Shown one piece after another: positions 39,416-48,218 of a stretch of 64,000 bases of DNA. The position numbers and the translations under genes were made by a program. The stretch's first letter is position 1, and each line of letters begins with the position of its first letter. The notes below the pieces were generated by a model. The model had not been told where the DNA came from. It made no database searches and was given only the letters and a program-made list of their open reading frames with translations. Source of the stretch: Phycisphaerales bacterium (GTDB lineage Bacteria; Planctomycetota; Phycisphaerae; UBA1845; Fen-1342); contig JALHJL010000004.1 of assembly GCA_022839625.1 (NCBI GenBank), positions 160,984-224,983 on the forward strand. Direction: 5' to 3'.

Positions 39416-41446
39416 TTGGATCCGAAAGAAGGCTCCCTGACGTCTCCCCCGCCGGCGCCGGTTGCGGGCGACTGCGGCACGGCGGGGCCAGGGCCTGCAA
39501 CGTCGTCTCATCGCCGGCTGCACGCCGCGACAGTGATGCTGTTGCTCACGCTCGCCGCCGTGCTGGCGGTTTCCTCGCTCGTCGGCGACAGCATCACCTT
39601 CGACGAGACCAGCCATCTCACGGCGGGGATGAGCTACCTCAAGACGGCCGACTACCGTTTTGCGCCCGACCATCCCCCGCTCGCGAAAATGTGGTGCGCC
39701 CTGCCGCTGCTGCTCGTGCGGCACAACTGGCCGCTCGCGGACAGCGAGGCCTGGGTTGACGCCAAGGTGTTCCCTTTCGGCCGACATTGGTTGTTCGATC
39801 TCAACGACGGGCAGCGGCTCCTGGTGGCCGGCCGCTGCATGATGGTCATTCTGTTGTTGGCGACGTGCCTGGCCACCTATGCCCTGGCGCGCCGCCTTTT
39901 CGGACCCCGCGCCGGCCTGCTCGCTCTGACCCTCGCAGTCCTCAGCCCCTCCATGCTCGCCCACGGCCGCCTTGTGACGACCGACATCCCCATCACCCTC
40001 TGCATGTCGCTCACCCTGCTGACCTTCGCCGGCGTGCTGGAACGACGCACCTGGCTGCGGTTGCTCGCGGCCGGACTCGCACTGGCGGCCGCCGCGGTGA
40101 CAAAGATGTCCTGGCCCCTCGTGGTCCCAGCGCTGGCGGCGATGGCGCTGGCCGGTACGATCGCACCGCCGCGCAGCTCGAACGGCAAGGCAGGCGCGAC
40201 CGAACCCCGGCGCCGTCGCGGCGATGCGACGCCGATCCTCGCCCTGCTCTTTCTGGCCGCGGCGACGTGGATGGGAATCTGGACCTGCTTCCGCTGGCGC
40301 ATCCACATCTTCCCCAGCCCTGTGGCAGCTCTGAACACCCCGGAGTACCGGGCCTCGCTCGACCGGACGGGCGTGAAGCTCGGACGCGAGTGGCGGTTCG
40401 CCCTGTATGAGCTCGACGGTACGCCGCGGGCCGGGCTCGTTCCCGCCGTCCTCCGCTGGGCCGCCGACGTGCAGTTGCTGCCCGACGCCTACCTGCTGGG
40501 CCTGGCCCAGACGTACGGGTCGACGCGCGGGCGGCGCGGCTACCTGATGGGCGAGCATTCGGTGACCGGTTGGCGCAGCTACTTCCCGATCGCCTACGCC
40601 ATCAAGACGCCGATCGCGACGATGGGCCTCGTGGCCGCAGGCCTGCTCGCACTCGTGCTCCGCAGGACACCGGTTCGCGACGGGAAGCTGGCACTGGGGC
40701 TGGCGGCGTTCGCGGCGATCTACGTCACGCACGTCATCTTCAGTTCCCTCAACATCGGCGAACGGCACCTGCTGCCGATCTACCCGGCGTTGTTCGTGTG
40801 CGGCGGGGCCGCGGCCGCCTGGCTCAGCCATCGGCTCGGTCGCTGGCTGATCGCCGCGGCGTTGATCTGGCTGGCGGGCGCGAACGCCTCGATTTATCCC
40901 CACTACTTGGCGTATTTCAACGAGCTGGTCGGCGGCCCGAGAAACGGGCACAAGTACCTCGTCGACAGCAACATCGACTGGGGGCAGGACTTGCTGCGGC
41001 TGGCGGACTATGCGCGCGAGCACCCGCACGAGCCAATCAAGCTGGCCTATTTCGGCAGCGCCCGGCCGACCTATTACGTCGACTGCAAGGTCCTTCCAGG
41101 CCAGTTCCCCGGCGAGCCGGAGGCCGAGCTGACCGGCGGCACTTACGTCGCCAGCATCACCACGCTGTCGGGCGTATACGACATAGGTATCCGCGACGAG
41201 TTCTGGACCGAGCAGGCCCGTGCGGCGTACGTCCAATTCGCGCAGCTCACGCAGACGACCGAGTCCGACGACGAATCACCGGAGTTCCGCGAACTCCGGC
41301 GCGAAGCGGCCGCCGAGTTCCCCCTGTGGCAGGCGCGGCTGCTGCTCAACCGGCTGAGCCGTCGGACGCCCGACGATCGGATCGGCTACTCCCTGTTCGT
41401 CTATCGCTTGACGGATGCGGAGGTGGAAGAGCTCATTCGCCCGTAG
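39416..41446 (+). CDS. GT-C type membrane glycosyltransferase (GT39/PMT-like)
   Basis: A 676-residue polytopic membrane protein with about ten hydrophobic segments. It has the periplasmic-loop acidic motif of GT-C enzymes (FDETSHLTAG), DHPPLAKMW and HGRLVTTDIP, then a C-terminal soluble domain (DSNIDWGQDLLRLADYAREHP). Such enzymes move sugars from polyprenyl-phosphate donors to proteins or lipids on the outer face of the membrane. The start is uncertain: TTG 39416 keeps the basic residues before the first helix, while GTG 39533/ATG 39536 would start inside it. The 3' end overlaps the convergent hydrolase gene by 14 bp. Confidence 0.82.
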   Translation: MDPKEGSLTSPPPAPVAGDCGTAGPGPATSSHRRLHAATVMLLLTLAAVLAVSSLVGDSITFDETSHLTAGMSYLKTADYRFAPDHPPLAKMWCALPLLLVRHNWPLADSEAWVDAKVFPFGRHWLFDLNDGQRLLVAGRCMMVILLLATCLATYALARRLFGPRAGLLALTLAVLSPSMLAHGRLVTTDIPITLCMSLTLLTFAGVLERRTWLRLLAAGLALAAAAVTKMSWPLVVPALAAMALAGTIAPPRSSNGKAGATEPRRRRGDATPILALLFLAAATWMGIWTCFRWRIHIFPSPVAALNTPEYRASLDRTGVKLGREWRFALYELDGTPRAGLVPAVLRWAADVQLLPDAYLLGLAQTYGSTRGRRGYLMGEHSVTGWRSYFPIAYAIKTPIATMGLVAAGLLALVLRRTPVRDGKLALGLAAFAAIYVTHVIFSSLNIGERHLLPIYPALFVCGGAAAAWLSHRLGRWLIAAALIWLAGANASIYPHYLAYFNELVGGPRNGHKYLVDSNIDWGQDLLRLADYAREHPHEPIKLAYFGSARPTYYVDCKVLPGQFPGEPEAELTGGTYVASITTLSGVYDIGIRDEFWTEQARAAYVQFAQLTQTTESDDESPEFRELRREAAAEFPLWQARLLLNRLSRRTPDDRIGYSLFVYRLTDAEVEELIRP

Positions 41447-42308
41447 CCGCGCCCGCGAGCGGCGGGTCGATGCGCAGATCCTCCGCATCGACCACGTATG
41501 GGGAGACGAAGTACTTGTTCCAGCGGTACTGAAGAATCGCTGCGTGGTTGCCCGGATGACCGTACTCCGCCATCACGGGCGACCACGGAACCTGCTCGAT
41601 CTTGGCGGTCTGCTCCTCATCGAGGGCCATCGCTTCCAGGGCAAATCCGCGCATGCCCGCAGTGGCCACGTAGCGGCGGTCCATCGTCCCGAACAGCCAG
41701 CAGAAGACGCCGGAGAGCGCCCAGTCGTGCGGGCTGTAGAAATTCACCAGCTTCCCGTCGATGGGGCGCAGGGCCGCCGTGAGATCATACGAAGGACTGA
41801 CGGCGGGCTGCGCGAGGACCACGTTGTTGAGGCGCACGTCCGGCGGCAGGGCTTCGGCCACGAGCAACGCCATGAACCCGCCGGCCGAGTACCCCACCAG
41901 GTCGATCGGCCGGCCGGGATACCGCCGCGCGTACTCGGCGATCCGGTCGGCGACCTCGCGCGCCTCCGCGCAGTTGGCTTCATAACGCGTCAGGTGCGCG
42001 AAGAAATCCGGGGCCATGATCTCCCATTGGTAGAACTGGACCTGCTTCGTCAGGCCTGCATCGCGCAGGCCGCGGTACGCCGGCCCCAGCTCCCACGGCA
42101 CCCCCACCAGCCCCGGGAACATCCAGACCAGCCCACGCTCCTGCTTCTGACCGGACGGCTTGAACACCGCCGGATCAAGCAGCGTCGCCTCCGGCGGCGG
42201 CAGACCACAGCCCGCCAGGCCCGCGAGCACCGCCACGCACACGACGTTCCGGGACGTGCGCAAGAGCTGCCGCAGCGCGTCCGTTACCAGCCGCTTCACA
42301 CTCGCCAT
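41433..42308 (-). CDS. Lipoprotein with alpha/beta-hydrolase domain
   Basis: A 291-residue predicted lipoprotein (hydrophobic N-terminus, lipobox LAGC) with an alpha/beta-hydrolase fold. The nucleophile elbow is GYSAGG. Candidate Asp and His lie in SPHDWALSG and GNHAAIL. The oxyanion strand VWMFPGLVGVPW precedes. It may be a periplasmic or outer-membrane-attached esterase or lipase; the substrate is unknown. It overlaps the 3' end of the convergent glycosyltransferase gene. The ribosome-binding site is weak. Confidence 0.8.
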   Translation of the reverse strand: MASVKRLVTDALRQLLRTSRNVVCVAVLAGLAGCGLPPPEATLLDPAVFKPSGQKQERGLVWMFPGLVGVPWELGPAYRGLRDAGLTKQVQFYQWEIMAPDFFAHLTRYEANCAEAREVADRIAEYARRYPGRPIDLVGYSAGGFMALLVAEALPPDVRLNNVVLAQPAVSPSYDLTAALRPIDGKLVNFYSPHDWALSGVFCWLFGTMDRRYVATAGMRGFALEAMALDEEQTAKIEQVPWSPVMAEYGHPGNHAAILQYRWNKYFVSPYVVDAEDLRIDPPLAGAATGE

Positions 42309-42422
42309 GCTTGCTGATTTCGGCCAGCCGGGCTGCGCCTTGAAAAGCGGAACGGCGACCCGGTGGCCGGCCGGCCGAGACGTGTTCGCGGACCCGCCCT
42401 GCTGCGAATGCCGCCTGGCGAC

Positions 42423-42869
42423 TCACGCCCCCGTGTGTCCGAAACCTCCCTCGCCGCGTTGGCTCGGGGCCAGCTCCTGCACTTCGACTACCCGGACGTG
42501 CGCCACTGGTGCGATAACGAGCTGTGCGAAACGCGTGCCCCGCTCGATCGTATACGGCACACGCCCGCAATTCCCGAGCACGACCTGGAGCTCCCCGCGG
42601 TAGTCGGCGTCGATGGTTCCCGGAGCGTTCGGCAGCATCAGCCCATGCCGCAACGCCAGCCCGCTGCGCGCCCGCACCTGGCCCTCGTAGCCCGGTGGAA
42701 TCTCCAGGAACAAGCCGGTCGGAATCAGCTTGACCTCCCCCGGCGCGATCGTGATCGGCTCCGAGTTCGCGGCATACAAATCCAGCCCCGCGGCCTGCGC
42801 GCTCATGTATTGCGGCAGCGGCAGGTCCTCAAGTCCCGCGCGGCGGCGGACTCTCAACTCGGGTGCCAC
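42423..42869 (-). CDS. dut: dUTP diphosphatase
   Basis: Trimeric dUTPase that converts dUTP to dUMP, supplying thymidylate synthesis and keeping uracil out of DNA. The 148 residues (normal) contain the ordered motifs: LDLYAA, RARSGLALRHG, NAPGTIDADYRGELQVVLGN, RGTRFAQLVIAPV and the C-terminal arm RGEGGFGHTG (Ser of the usual GGFGSTG replaced by His). GTG 42869 is chosen because GGAGGA lies four nucleotides upstream; an overlapping ATG is out of frame. Confidence 0.95.
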   Translation of the reverse strand: MAPELRVRRRAGLEDLPLPQYMSAQAAGLDLYAANSEPITIAPGEVKLIPTGLFLEIPPGYEGQVRARSGLALRHGLMLPNAPGTIDADYRGELQVVLGNCGRVPYTIERGTRFAQLVIAPVAHVRVVEVQELAPSQRGEGGFGHTGA

Positions 42870-43042
42870 ATGCTCCTCCTTGCCCGTCGAATCGCCAGCA
42901 TCCTGGGGCCAGTATATCCACCGCACGCTGCCTTGACAGGCGGACACCGCGCGGGCGAAATATCCGTCGTGCCCGGTGCGCCGGGCCGTCGGGCCCGGGC
43001 CGGCCCGCCGGCCGACGGCCGGTTGGAAGGGAGGCACGAGCC

Positions 43043-43387
43043 GTGGTGTCCTCGCCCGACGTTTCGCCGTTGCAGCTCCATTACAGCGGGAATAAGCTCT
43101 TGTTCGTGCTGTCGGCCGAGAGCGACGCGCTGGCCGAGCTTCCCGCGGACTACGAGCAGCTACTCAATACCCGGCTGGCAGAGATACTGGCGGATTCGCG
43201 CCCCTTGAGCGTGGAGGTCAGCCTCGCGGGCCGGGCAGGGATCACCAGTCGCCAGCTCGGCTCGCTGATCGCCCTCCAGAAGGTGCTGCGACCACGGTTC
43301 GGGCGCATTCCGCTCACCGGGGTCAGCGACGGTGTCCGCCACCTGCTCTCGCGGACGCACATCGACACCCTCTTCGACGTGGCCTGA
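43043..43387 (+). CDS. STAS-domain protein (anti-sigma factor antagonist-like)
   Basis: A 114-residue single-domain protein resembling STAS anti-anti-sigma factors (SpoIIAA/RsbV). The phosphorylation-loop region is GITSRQLGSLIALQKVLR with Thr68/Ser69 as candidate sites, followed by LTGVSDGVRHLLSRTHIDTLFDV. Such proteins bind serine kinases to free sigma factors. No kinase or phosphatase partner is adjacent. GTG 43043 has AAGGGAGG eight nucleotides upstream; the frame is open further upstream without coding signal. Confidence 0.8.
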   Translation: MVSSPDVSPLQLHYSGNKLLFVLSAESDALAELPADYEQLLNTRLAEILADSRPLSVEVSLAGRAGITSRQLGSLIALQKVLRPRFGRIPLTGVSDGVRHLLSRTHIDTLFDVA

Positions 43388-43420
43388 GATCGTCGTCCAC
43401 TTCGTAATAGGCGCCCGCCC

Positions 43421-43651
43421 ATGTGCATGGAAAGATACATTCGCCTGATCGCCGGCCTCTTCGTTCTGCTCAGCCTGCTGTTGGCCCGGTTTCACAGCCC
43501 GTACTGGCTGCTCTTCACCGCCTTCGTCGGGCTCAACCTCTTCCAGTCGGCGATCACGCGCTGGTGTCTGATGGAGGACATCCTCGCGAAGCTTGGCGTC
43601 CCGCCGTGCCGCCACGGTACGCAGGGCCCGCAAGGTCCACCTGCGACCTGA
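43421..43651 (+). CDS. DUF2892 family small membrane protein (YgaP-type)
   Basis: A 76-residue membrane protein with two hydrophobic helices: ERYIRLIAGLFVLLSLLLARF and SPYWLLFTAFVGLNLFQSA, then CLMEDILAKLGV. This is the DUF2892 (YgaP-like transmembrane) pattern, often fused to or found near rhodanese domains; none is near here. ATG 43421 or 43427 may be used. It lies 33 bp after the STAS gene, possibly cotranscribed. Confidence 0.85.
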   Translation: MCMERYIRLIAGLFVLLSLLLARFHSPYWLLFTAFVGLNLFQSAITRWCLMEDILAKLGVPPCRHGTQGPQGPPAT

Positions 43652-43713
43652 ATCGCCGTTCGCAGTTCGGCTGCCGGCGTCAGACCCTCACCCGAAGGCA
43701 AGCGCTCGCCGCT

Positions 43714-44988
43714 TCACGTGCCCGCTTGCGCTGCGCTCTCTGATTGCGCCGCAGGATCACGCCCGGCGGCATTGTCGCTCGAACGCTTCACCTCGCGGTA
43801 GAAGGTATCCCGCTCCACCGGCTCGCAGCCGGCTTCGCGCAGCAGGCGGCGAATCTGGGGCACAGTCAGTTCCTGGCGGTTGCTGCCGCGCCCCTCGCGC
43901 TTTGTGATGTCATACCACACGACGGTCCCGTCGAAGTCGTCCACGCCCCAGTTCAGCGCGACCTGTGCCAGCTTGGCGGACTGCATGATCCAGAACGCTT
44001 TGATGTGCGGGAAGTTGTCGAGCATCAGGCGCGACACCGCCAGCGTGCGCAGGTCATCGAGCCCGCTGGGACCCGGCAGGTGCGCCAGCGCACTGCCGTC
44101 GGGGATGAACGACAGCGGCACAAAGCACTGGAAAGCCGCCCGCCGGTCGCGGAGCGACGCATCCTGGTGCTCGCGCAACTTGAGCATGTGCTGCAGACGC
44201 TCCTCCACCGACTCGATGTGTCCGTACAGCATCGTCGCGTTGGAGGGAATCCCCAGCTCGTGGGCCGTGCCGTGCACGTCGAACCAGTGCTGCTCACCCA
44301 CCTTCGCCCGGAACGCCTCCGCGTGCACGCGGTCATCGAAAATCTCCGCGCCGCCGCCCGGCAGACTGTCGAGCCCCGCCTCGCGCAACGCCGTCAACAC
44401 CTCCGCGATGCTGAGGCGCGGCCGCGTGATGCGCGTGAAGTGCACGATCTCGATCGCCGTAAAAGCCTTGATATGCAGCCCCGGACAGCGCGCCTTGATG
44501 GCCCGGCACATGTCCGTGTAGTACGAGAACGGCAGCCGCGGGTGCAGGCCGCCGACAATGTGTACCTCCGTGGCCCCTTGTGCCGCTGCCTCCGCGGCCA
44601 ACTCCACGATCTCGCCAATCGAGTGTTCGTACCCGCCGCCCTCGAACGTCCGGGCCGGGACCCCCGCCTCCGTCGCCGAACGCGCCTGGCCGGAGATTGG
44701 CAAAGCCTGCGGACCGCGGGCGCTGCCCGGCCCCGCCGTCGGAAACGGCCGATAGAAAGAGCAGAATTTGCAGCGCAGGACGCAGTAGTTCGTGTAGTTG
44801 ATGTGCCGGTTGATGTTGTAGAACGCCTTGCGCCCGTGCCGGCGCTCGCGCGCCAGGTTGGCCAGCTCGCCCACCGTGAAGATGTCCCGCGTCCGATAGA
44901 GCGCCAGCCCGTCTGCCAGCGACAGGCGCCCGCCCGCCAGGACCCGCGCGCGGATCGGTGTCAGCGCCGGGTCCGCCGCGACCGCCAT
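43714..44988 (-). CDS. mqnE: Aminodeoxyfutalosine synthase MqnE
   Basis: Radical SAM enzyme of the futalosine route to menaquinone, joining SAM-derived adenosine to 3-[(1-carboxyvinyl)oxy]benzoate. The 424 residues have the cluster motif C69-x3-C73-x2-C76 (NYCVLRCKFC), VHIVGGLHPRLPFSYY, LDSLPGGGAEIFDDRV, HGTAHELGIPSNATMLYGHIE and a conserved C-terminal barrel. Residues ~82-118 (rich in Gly, Pro, Ala) are an insertion between the cluster loop and the next helix that typical MqnE lacks. AGGGAA precedes ATG 44988. No other mqn gene is in the window. Confidence 0.93.
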   Translation of the reverse strand: MAVAADPALTPIRARVLAGGRLSLADGLALYRTRDIFTVGELANLARERRHGRKAFYNINRHINYTNYCVLRCKFCSFYRPFPTAGPGSARGPQALPISGQARSATEAGVPARTFEGGGYEHSIGEIVELAAEAAAQGATEVHIVGGLHPRLPFSYYTDMCRAIKARCPGLHIKAFTAIEIVHFTRITRPRLSIAEVLTALREAGLDSLPGGGAEIFDDRVHAEAFRAKVGEQHWFDVHGTAHELGIPSNATMLYGHIESVEERLQHMLKLREHQDASLRDRRAAFQCFVPLSFIPDGSALAHLPGPSGLDDLRTLAVSRLMLDNFPHIKAFWIMQSAKLAQVALNWGVDDFDGTVVWYDITKREGRGSNRQELTVPQIRRLLREAGCEPVERDTFYREVKRSSDNAAGRDPAAQSESAAQAGT

Positions 44989-45132
44989 GTTTCCCTCGCG
45001 CTGAGTCTTCACGCCTCGCACCACGCTACGCCGGCCGCCCCTCGAAATCGCCGCACCGTGCGCTAGTATTCTATCAAGCACGCCCCGGCCGCAACCGATG
45101 GCGGCTGTGACGTGCCACGGCGAGCACCACGC

Positions 45133-45219
45133 ATGAAGAATGTCTGGCCCATATTGTTCCTGGCGAGCCTGGCGACCTTTGCGTACCTGCAATTGACGGG
45201 GCGCATCGGCCGCACCTGA
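45133..45219 (+). CDS. 28-residue membrane-anchor peptide, in frame with the TlpA-like gene and ended by UGA
   Basis: ATG 45133 encodes MKNVWPILFLASLATFAYLQ and eight more residues, a perfect-looking signal anchor, then UGA (45217-45219). The downstream thioredoxin domain continues in the same frame one codon later. This suggests that anchor and thioredoxin once formed, or still form, one protein. Options are a nonsense mutation or sequencing error, re-initiation at GTG 45223, or UGA read as selenocysteine. The ribosome-binding site is weak. Confidence 0.5.
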   Translation: MKNVWPILFLASLATFAYLQLTGRIGRT

Positions 45220-45222
45220 GGC

Positions 45223-45702
45223 GTGACGGCCCCCCGGCCCAGTTCGGGCCAGCCCGTCCCTAGCCTCTCCGTCGCGCCCGCGTTCCAGGCCGCGGCCATG
45301 TCCGGCGAGACGATCCGCTTCCCGGACGCCTTCCGGGGGCGCCTGGTGCTTCTCGATTTCTGGGCCACCTGGTGCGCGCCCTGCGTTCAGGAGAAGCCGC
45401 AACTCATCCAGGCCTACGAGAAGTTCCGCAGCCAGGGGCTGGAGGTCGTCAGCGTCTCGCTCGACGCGTTCGAGCGGATATCAGCCGCGCGCGTGGCGGA
45501 GTTCCTGAAGAACCAGAAGGCCACCTGGCCGCAAATCTACAATGATGGCCCCGTGTTGGCGGCCCGCTTCGGCGTGTCCGCCCTCCCGGCCGCCTTTCTT
45601 ATCGACGGCGACACCGGAATCGTCCTTGCCTCCGGCGATGACCTCCGCGGCGATGCGCTCCCGAAGACGATCGAGCAGCACCTCAAGACGGTCCCGCGGT
45701 AG
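45223..45702 (+). CDS. TlpA/ResA-like thioredoxin-fold protein
   Basis: A 159-residue thioredoxin-like domain of the TlpA/ResA/AhpC-TSA type. The active site is WCAPC in LLDFWATWCAPCVQEKP, and the cis-proline region is SALPAAFLID. It carries the insert typical of extracytoplasmic disulfide reductases. As annotated from GTG 45223 it lacks a signal peptide, which is odd for this family; an in-frame membrane anchor lies immediately upstream behind a UGA (45133-45219). Menaquinone synthesis (mqnE) is divergent next to it. Envelope thiol reduction is the family role; the location depends on how the UGA is read. Confidence 0.85.
   Translation: MTAPRPSSGQPVPSLSVAPAFQAAAMSGETIRFPDAFRGRLVLLDFWATWCAPCVQEKPQLIQAYEKFRSQGLEVVSVSLDAFERISAARVAEFLKNQKATWPQIYNDGPVLAARFGVSALPAAFLIDGDTGIVLASGDDLRGDALPKTIEQHLKTVPR
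45236..45250 (+). promoter_or_regulatory. SECIS-like hairpin after the UGA at 45217
   Basis: GGCCC-AGUUC-GGGCC in the mRNA, with the apical loop 21 nt after the UGA and a G at its second position. Such hairpins arise easily in GC-rich DNA, so the evidence is weak on its own. Confidence 0.3.
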
Positions 45703-45720
45703 CGGCCTGAGCCTGAGTTA

Positions 45721-45811
45721 TTCACAGAGGTGGGGGAGTGCAAAGCTCCACTTCGTACCTCTTACCCAGGAACTTGCGCGCCCCAGTTCCTTGCCGAATC
45801 TGTGCACCAGG
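45721..45811 (+). repeat. Dispersed intergenic repeat, copy 1
   Basis: These 91 bp match the reverse complement of 53350-53440 at about 64 of 91 positions without gaps. The core GTGCAAAGCTCCACTTCGTAC is a near-palindrome. It lies between the thioredoxin gene and anmK. Confidence 0.65.
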
Positions 45812-45879
45812 GCACGGTGCCGTCCCCGGTCTTCCCTGCGCGGTTTGACGGCCAGGCGTACGAGGCCGACGATGCGGCT

Positions 45880-47010
45880 ATGCCCGTCCGCAAAGTCGTC
45901 GGCTGCATGACCGGCACGAGCATCGACGCCCTCGACGTCGCGCTCCTGGCGATCGAGGGTCGCGGCCTCGACATGCGCGCCGCGCTGCTGCGTTGCCACA
46001 CCCAGCCTCTCGGGCCGCTGGCCGAACCGCTGCGCCGCCTGGCGTCACAGGAGCCGTTCTCCGCAGGCACCATCTGCGGCCTGGCGCACCAGCTCGCCGA
46101 TTTCCACGCCAGCGCCATCCGGCACGTACTCGCCGGCGAGCGCGCCGACCTGATCGCCGCTCATGGCCAGACGGTGTTTCACCGCCCGCCGCGGAGCTGG
46201 CAGTTGCTGAACCCGGCCCCCCTCGCCCACGTGTTGCACACGCCGGTCGTGTTCGATCTGCGGGCGGCCGATCTGGCGGCCGGCGGCCAGGGAGCCCCCA
46301 TCACGCCGCTGGCAGACTACATCCTCTTCCGTGCGGAGGCCGCCGCGCGGGCGATCGTCAACTTCGGCGGGTACTGCAACTTCACGCTGCTGCCGCGCGC
46401 AATCACGTCGGCGGGGAATCACGAGCGTGCCATCGACGCGATTCGCGGCGGGGATATCTGCGCGTGCGACCAGCTTCTGGACGGTTTGGCGCGGACGCTG
46501 CTGCGCGAGCCGTTCGATGCGGACGGACGCCGCGCCGCGGCCGGCACTGCTCATGCTGAACCGCGCGACTCACTCGTAGACTTGCTCCGGTCGCAAGCCC
46601 GGACCGGCCGTTCGCTGGGCACGGGCGACGAGCTTGCAGGCTGGGCCGAGAGCTATCGCGACCGGTTCCCAGCGGAGGACCTTCTGCGATCGGCGTGCGA
46701 GGCCCTGGCAGAGGTGATTGTCGAAGCGATCGAGGGCGTTGCCGCCGCCGCTCCCGCTGGCGGTGTCGACGAGTACCTGCTCGCCGGCGGCGGAGTGAAG
46801 AACCAGGCGTTGTGCGCGGCGTTCACCGCGCGATGCCGTGGGCGTACCGCGCTCAGCGACGCGGCCGGCATCCCGGCCGCACATCGCGAGGCCGCCGGCA
46901 TCGCCGTGCTTGGCGCACTCTGCCAGGATCGTGTCCCCATCACACTGCCGGCCATCACCGGCACGCCGGCGCCGGCCCCTCTTTCCGGGGTCTGGGTGTT
47001 TCCGGGCTGA
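45880..47010 (+). CDS. anmK: Anhydro-N-acetylmuramic acid kinase
   Basis: Cell-wall recycling enzyme that phosphorylates 1,6-anhydroMurNAc with cleavage of the anhydro ring, giving MurNAc-6-P. The 376 residues (family about 370) begin with VVGCMTGTSIDALDVALLAIEG, the ATP-binding signature. AAHGQTVFHRPP, FDLRAADLAAGGQGAPITPLADY and LLAGGGVKNQAL follow, all hallmarks of AnmK. ATG 45880 fits the family start; the ribosome-binding site is weak. Copy 1 of the dispersed repeat lies just upstream. Murein recycling fits a peptidoglycan-containing planctomycete. Confidence 0.93.
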   Translation: MPVRKVVGCMTGTSIDALDVALLAIEGRGLDMRAALLRCHTQPLGPLAEPLRRLASQEPFSAGTICGLAHQLADFHASAIRHVLAGERADLIAAHGQTVFHRPPRSWQLLNPAPLAHVLHTPVVFDLRAADLAAGGQGAPITPLADYILFRAEAAARAIVNFGGYCNFTLLPRAITSAGNHERAIDAIRGGDICACDQLLDGLARTLLREPFDADGRRAAAGTAHAEPRDSLVDLLRSQARTGRSLGTGDELAGWAESYRDRFPAEDLLRSACEALAEVIVEAIEGVAAAAPAGGVDEYLLAGGGVKNQALCAAFTARCRGRTALSDAAGIPAAHREAAGIAVLGALCQDRVPITLPAITGTPAPAPLSGVWVFPG

Positions 47011-47029
47011 GCGCGGCGCGACGTGTTCC

Positions 47030-48118
47030 TCAGTCCTTCTCCGTTGCGAGGCTGAAGCTCCGCGTCAGGATCGGCTGCGGGTCGCGCCCGCTGTAAATCT
47101 TGGCCACGAACTTCTCGGAGCCCGTCTTGAGGAGCGTCTCCATCGGCACCTGATAGGAGATGCCCTCCGGGCCGGCACTGCCCGACCAGACGAACTCCTG
47201 CTCGAAGAGGTTCTCGCGCCCCTCGTCCGTCGCGATTGCCACCCGGAACTGGTTCCGCTCACATGCCTCGGGCAGCCTGCGGACGACGAGCAGGAACTCC
47301 GGTAGCGAGCGCGGCAGCTTCTTCACCGTTTCATAGCGGCCGTCGTAGTAGTCCGTCGCGATGACGAGCGAATCGCCCCCGAGCTTCACCTTCAGCCGCG
47401 TCGGCGCGATCGCCTTGTAGAACTCGGTGGCCAGTTCCGCCACGGCGAGCTCCGCCATGTCCTCCGGCGTCCGGCTGGGCGGCTCGTTCCGCGACGTCCG
47501 CGGGCTGGGCGCGATGCGCGCCGTGTGGCTCAGCAGGATCTTGCCGGTCGCGGCATCGATGACGCGCGCGCTCGCCTCCACCTCGGCCCCATGCTTGAAG
47601 GTCCAGACTGTGTCTTCCCCGACGACGATCCGCCGGCCCGCGCGGTCGCGCAGGGGATACCCGCGGCGGTCGAGCGCGTACTGCGGGATCGTCTGCCGCT
47701 GTCGCTCGCTGATGAGCTTGTAGTCGGTGATCTTGGTGGCAACGAGCGCTTGTGCGATCTTGAGCTTCTCCTCCGGCAGCGCCGTTCCCTCATCGATCGC
47801 ATCCGCCAGCCGCGATAGGTCCTGCTCGGCGAATACGTCCCGCAACTCGGCGCGGCTCAGGACGGTGAAGGCACCGTTCTGGGCGAGCTGCGTGGTGAGG
47901 CGGTCGGCGAGCACACCGGCCGCACGCACCGCCTTGGGGGTCGCGGCACGTCCGGGCAGGACTGCGATCCGGTCGTAGCGCTCGTGCTCCCACTGCGGAT
48001 AGTGTGTCACGTAGGTTGCACGCCGCTCCCCGCCGCCGCAGCCCGCCAGCAGGGCGGAAATTACGCAGACGCCGAGCGCGATCGCGCGCCGGACCGAGCT
48101 ACACCAGGATGCTTCCAT
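47030..48118 (-). CDS. Lipoprotein with a CsgG/LpoB-like domain
   Basis: A 362-residue predicted lipoprotein: hydrophobic N-terminus with lipobox LLAGC. The N-terminal half resembles the CsgG/LpoB/TolB-N fold (YDRIAVLPG...AGVLADRLTTQLAQNGAFTVLSRAELRDVFAEQDL; ASARVIDAATGKILLSHTARI). The C-terminal part is beta-rich and unrecognised (LKVKLGGDSLVIATDYYDGRY). CsgG-like lipoproteins form export pores or activate penicillin-binding proteins; which applies here is unknown. GAGGAAAG precedes ATG 48118. It is convergent with anmK. Confidence 0.75.
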   Translation of the reverse strand: MEASWCSSVRRAIALGVCVISALLAGCGGGERRATYVTHYPQWEHERYDRIAVLPGRAATPKAVRAAGVLADRLTTQLAQNGAFTVLSRAELRDVFAEQDLSRLADAIDEGTALPEEKLKIAQALVATKITDYKLISERQRQTIPQYALDRRGYPLRDRAGRRIVVGEDTVWTFKHGAEVEASARVIDAATGKILLSHTARIAPSPRTSRNEPPSRTPEDMAELAVAELATEFYKAIAPTRLKVKLGGDSLVIATDYYDGRYETVKKLPRSLPEFLLVVRRLPEACERNQFRVAIATDEGRENLFEQEFVWSGSAGPEGISYQVPMETLLKTGSEKFVAKIYSGRDPQPILTRSFSLATEKD

Positions 48119-48218
48119 GCGCTTTCCTCAGCCAACCACCATGACACAGCGATGCCGTGCGCCGCCCGACACGCCGCATTCCGGCGCCGGCGCGTGCGCC
48201 CCCGACAATCCGAGACGA

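Noticed and set aside
38171..41236. A 1021-codon minus-strand open frame opposite the B12/MeaB fusion and glycosyltransferase genes
   Set aside because: Same GC-driven antisense effect; the plus-strand genes carry clear motifs and the antisense translation does not.
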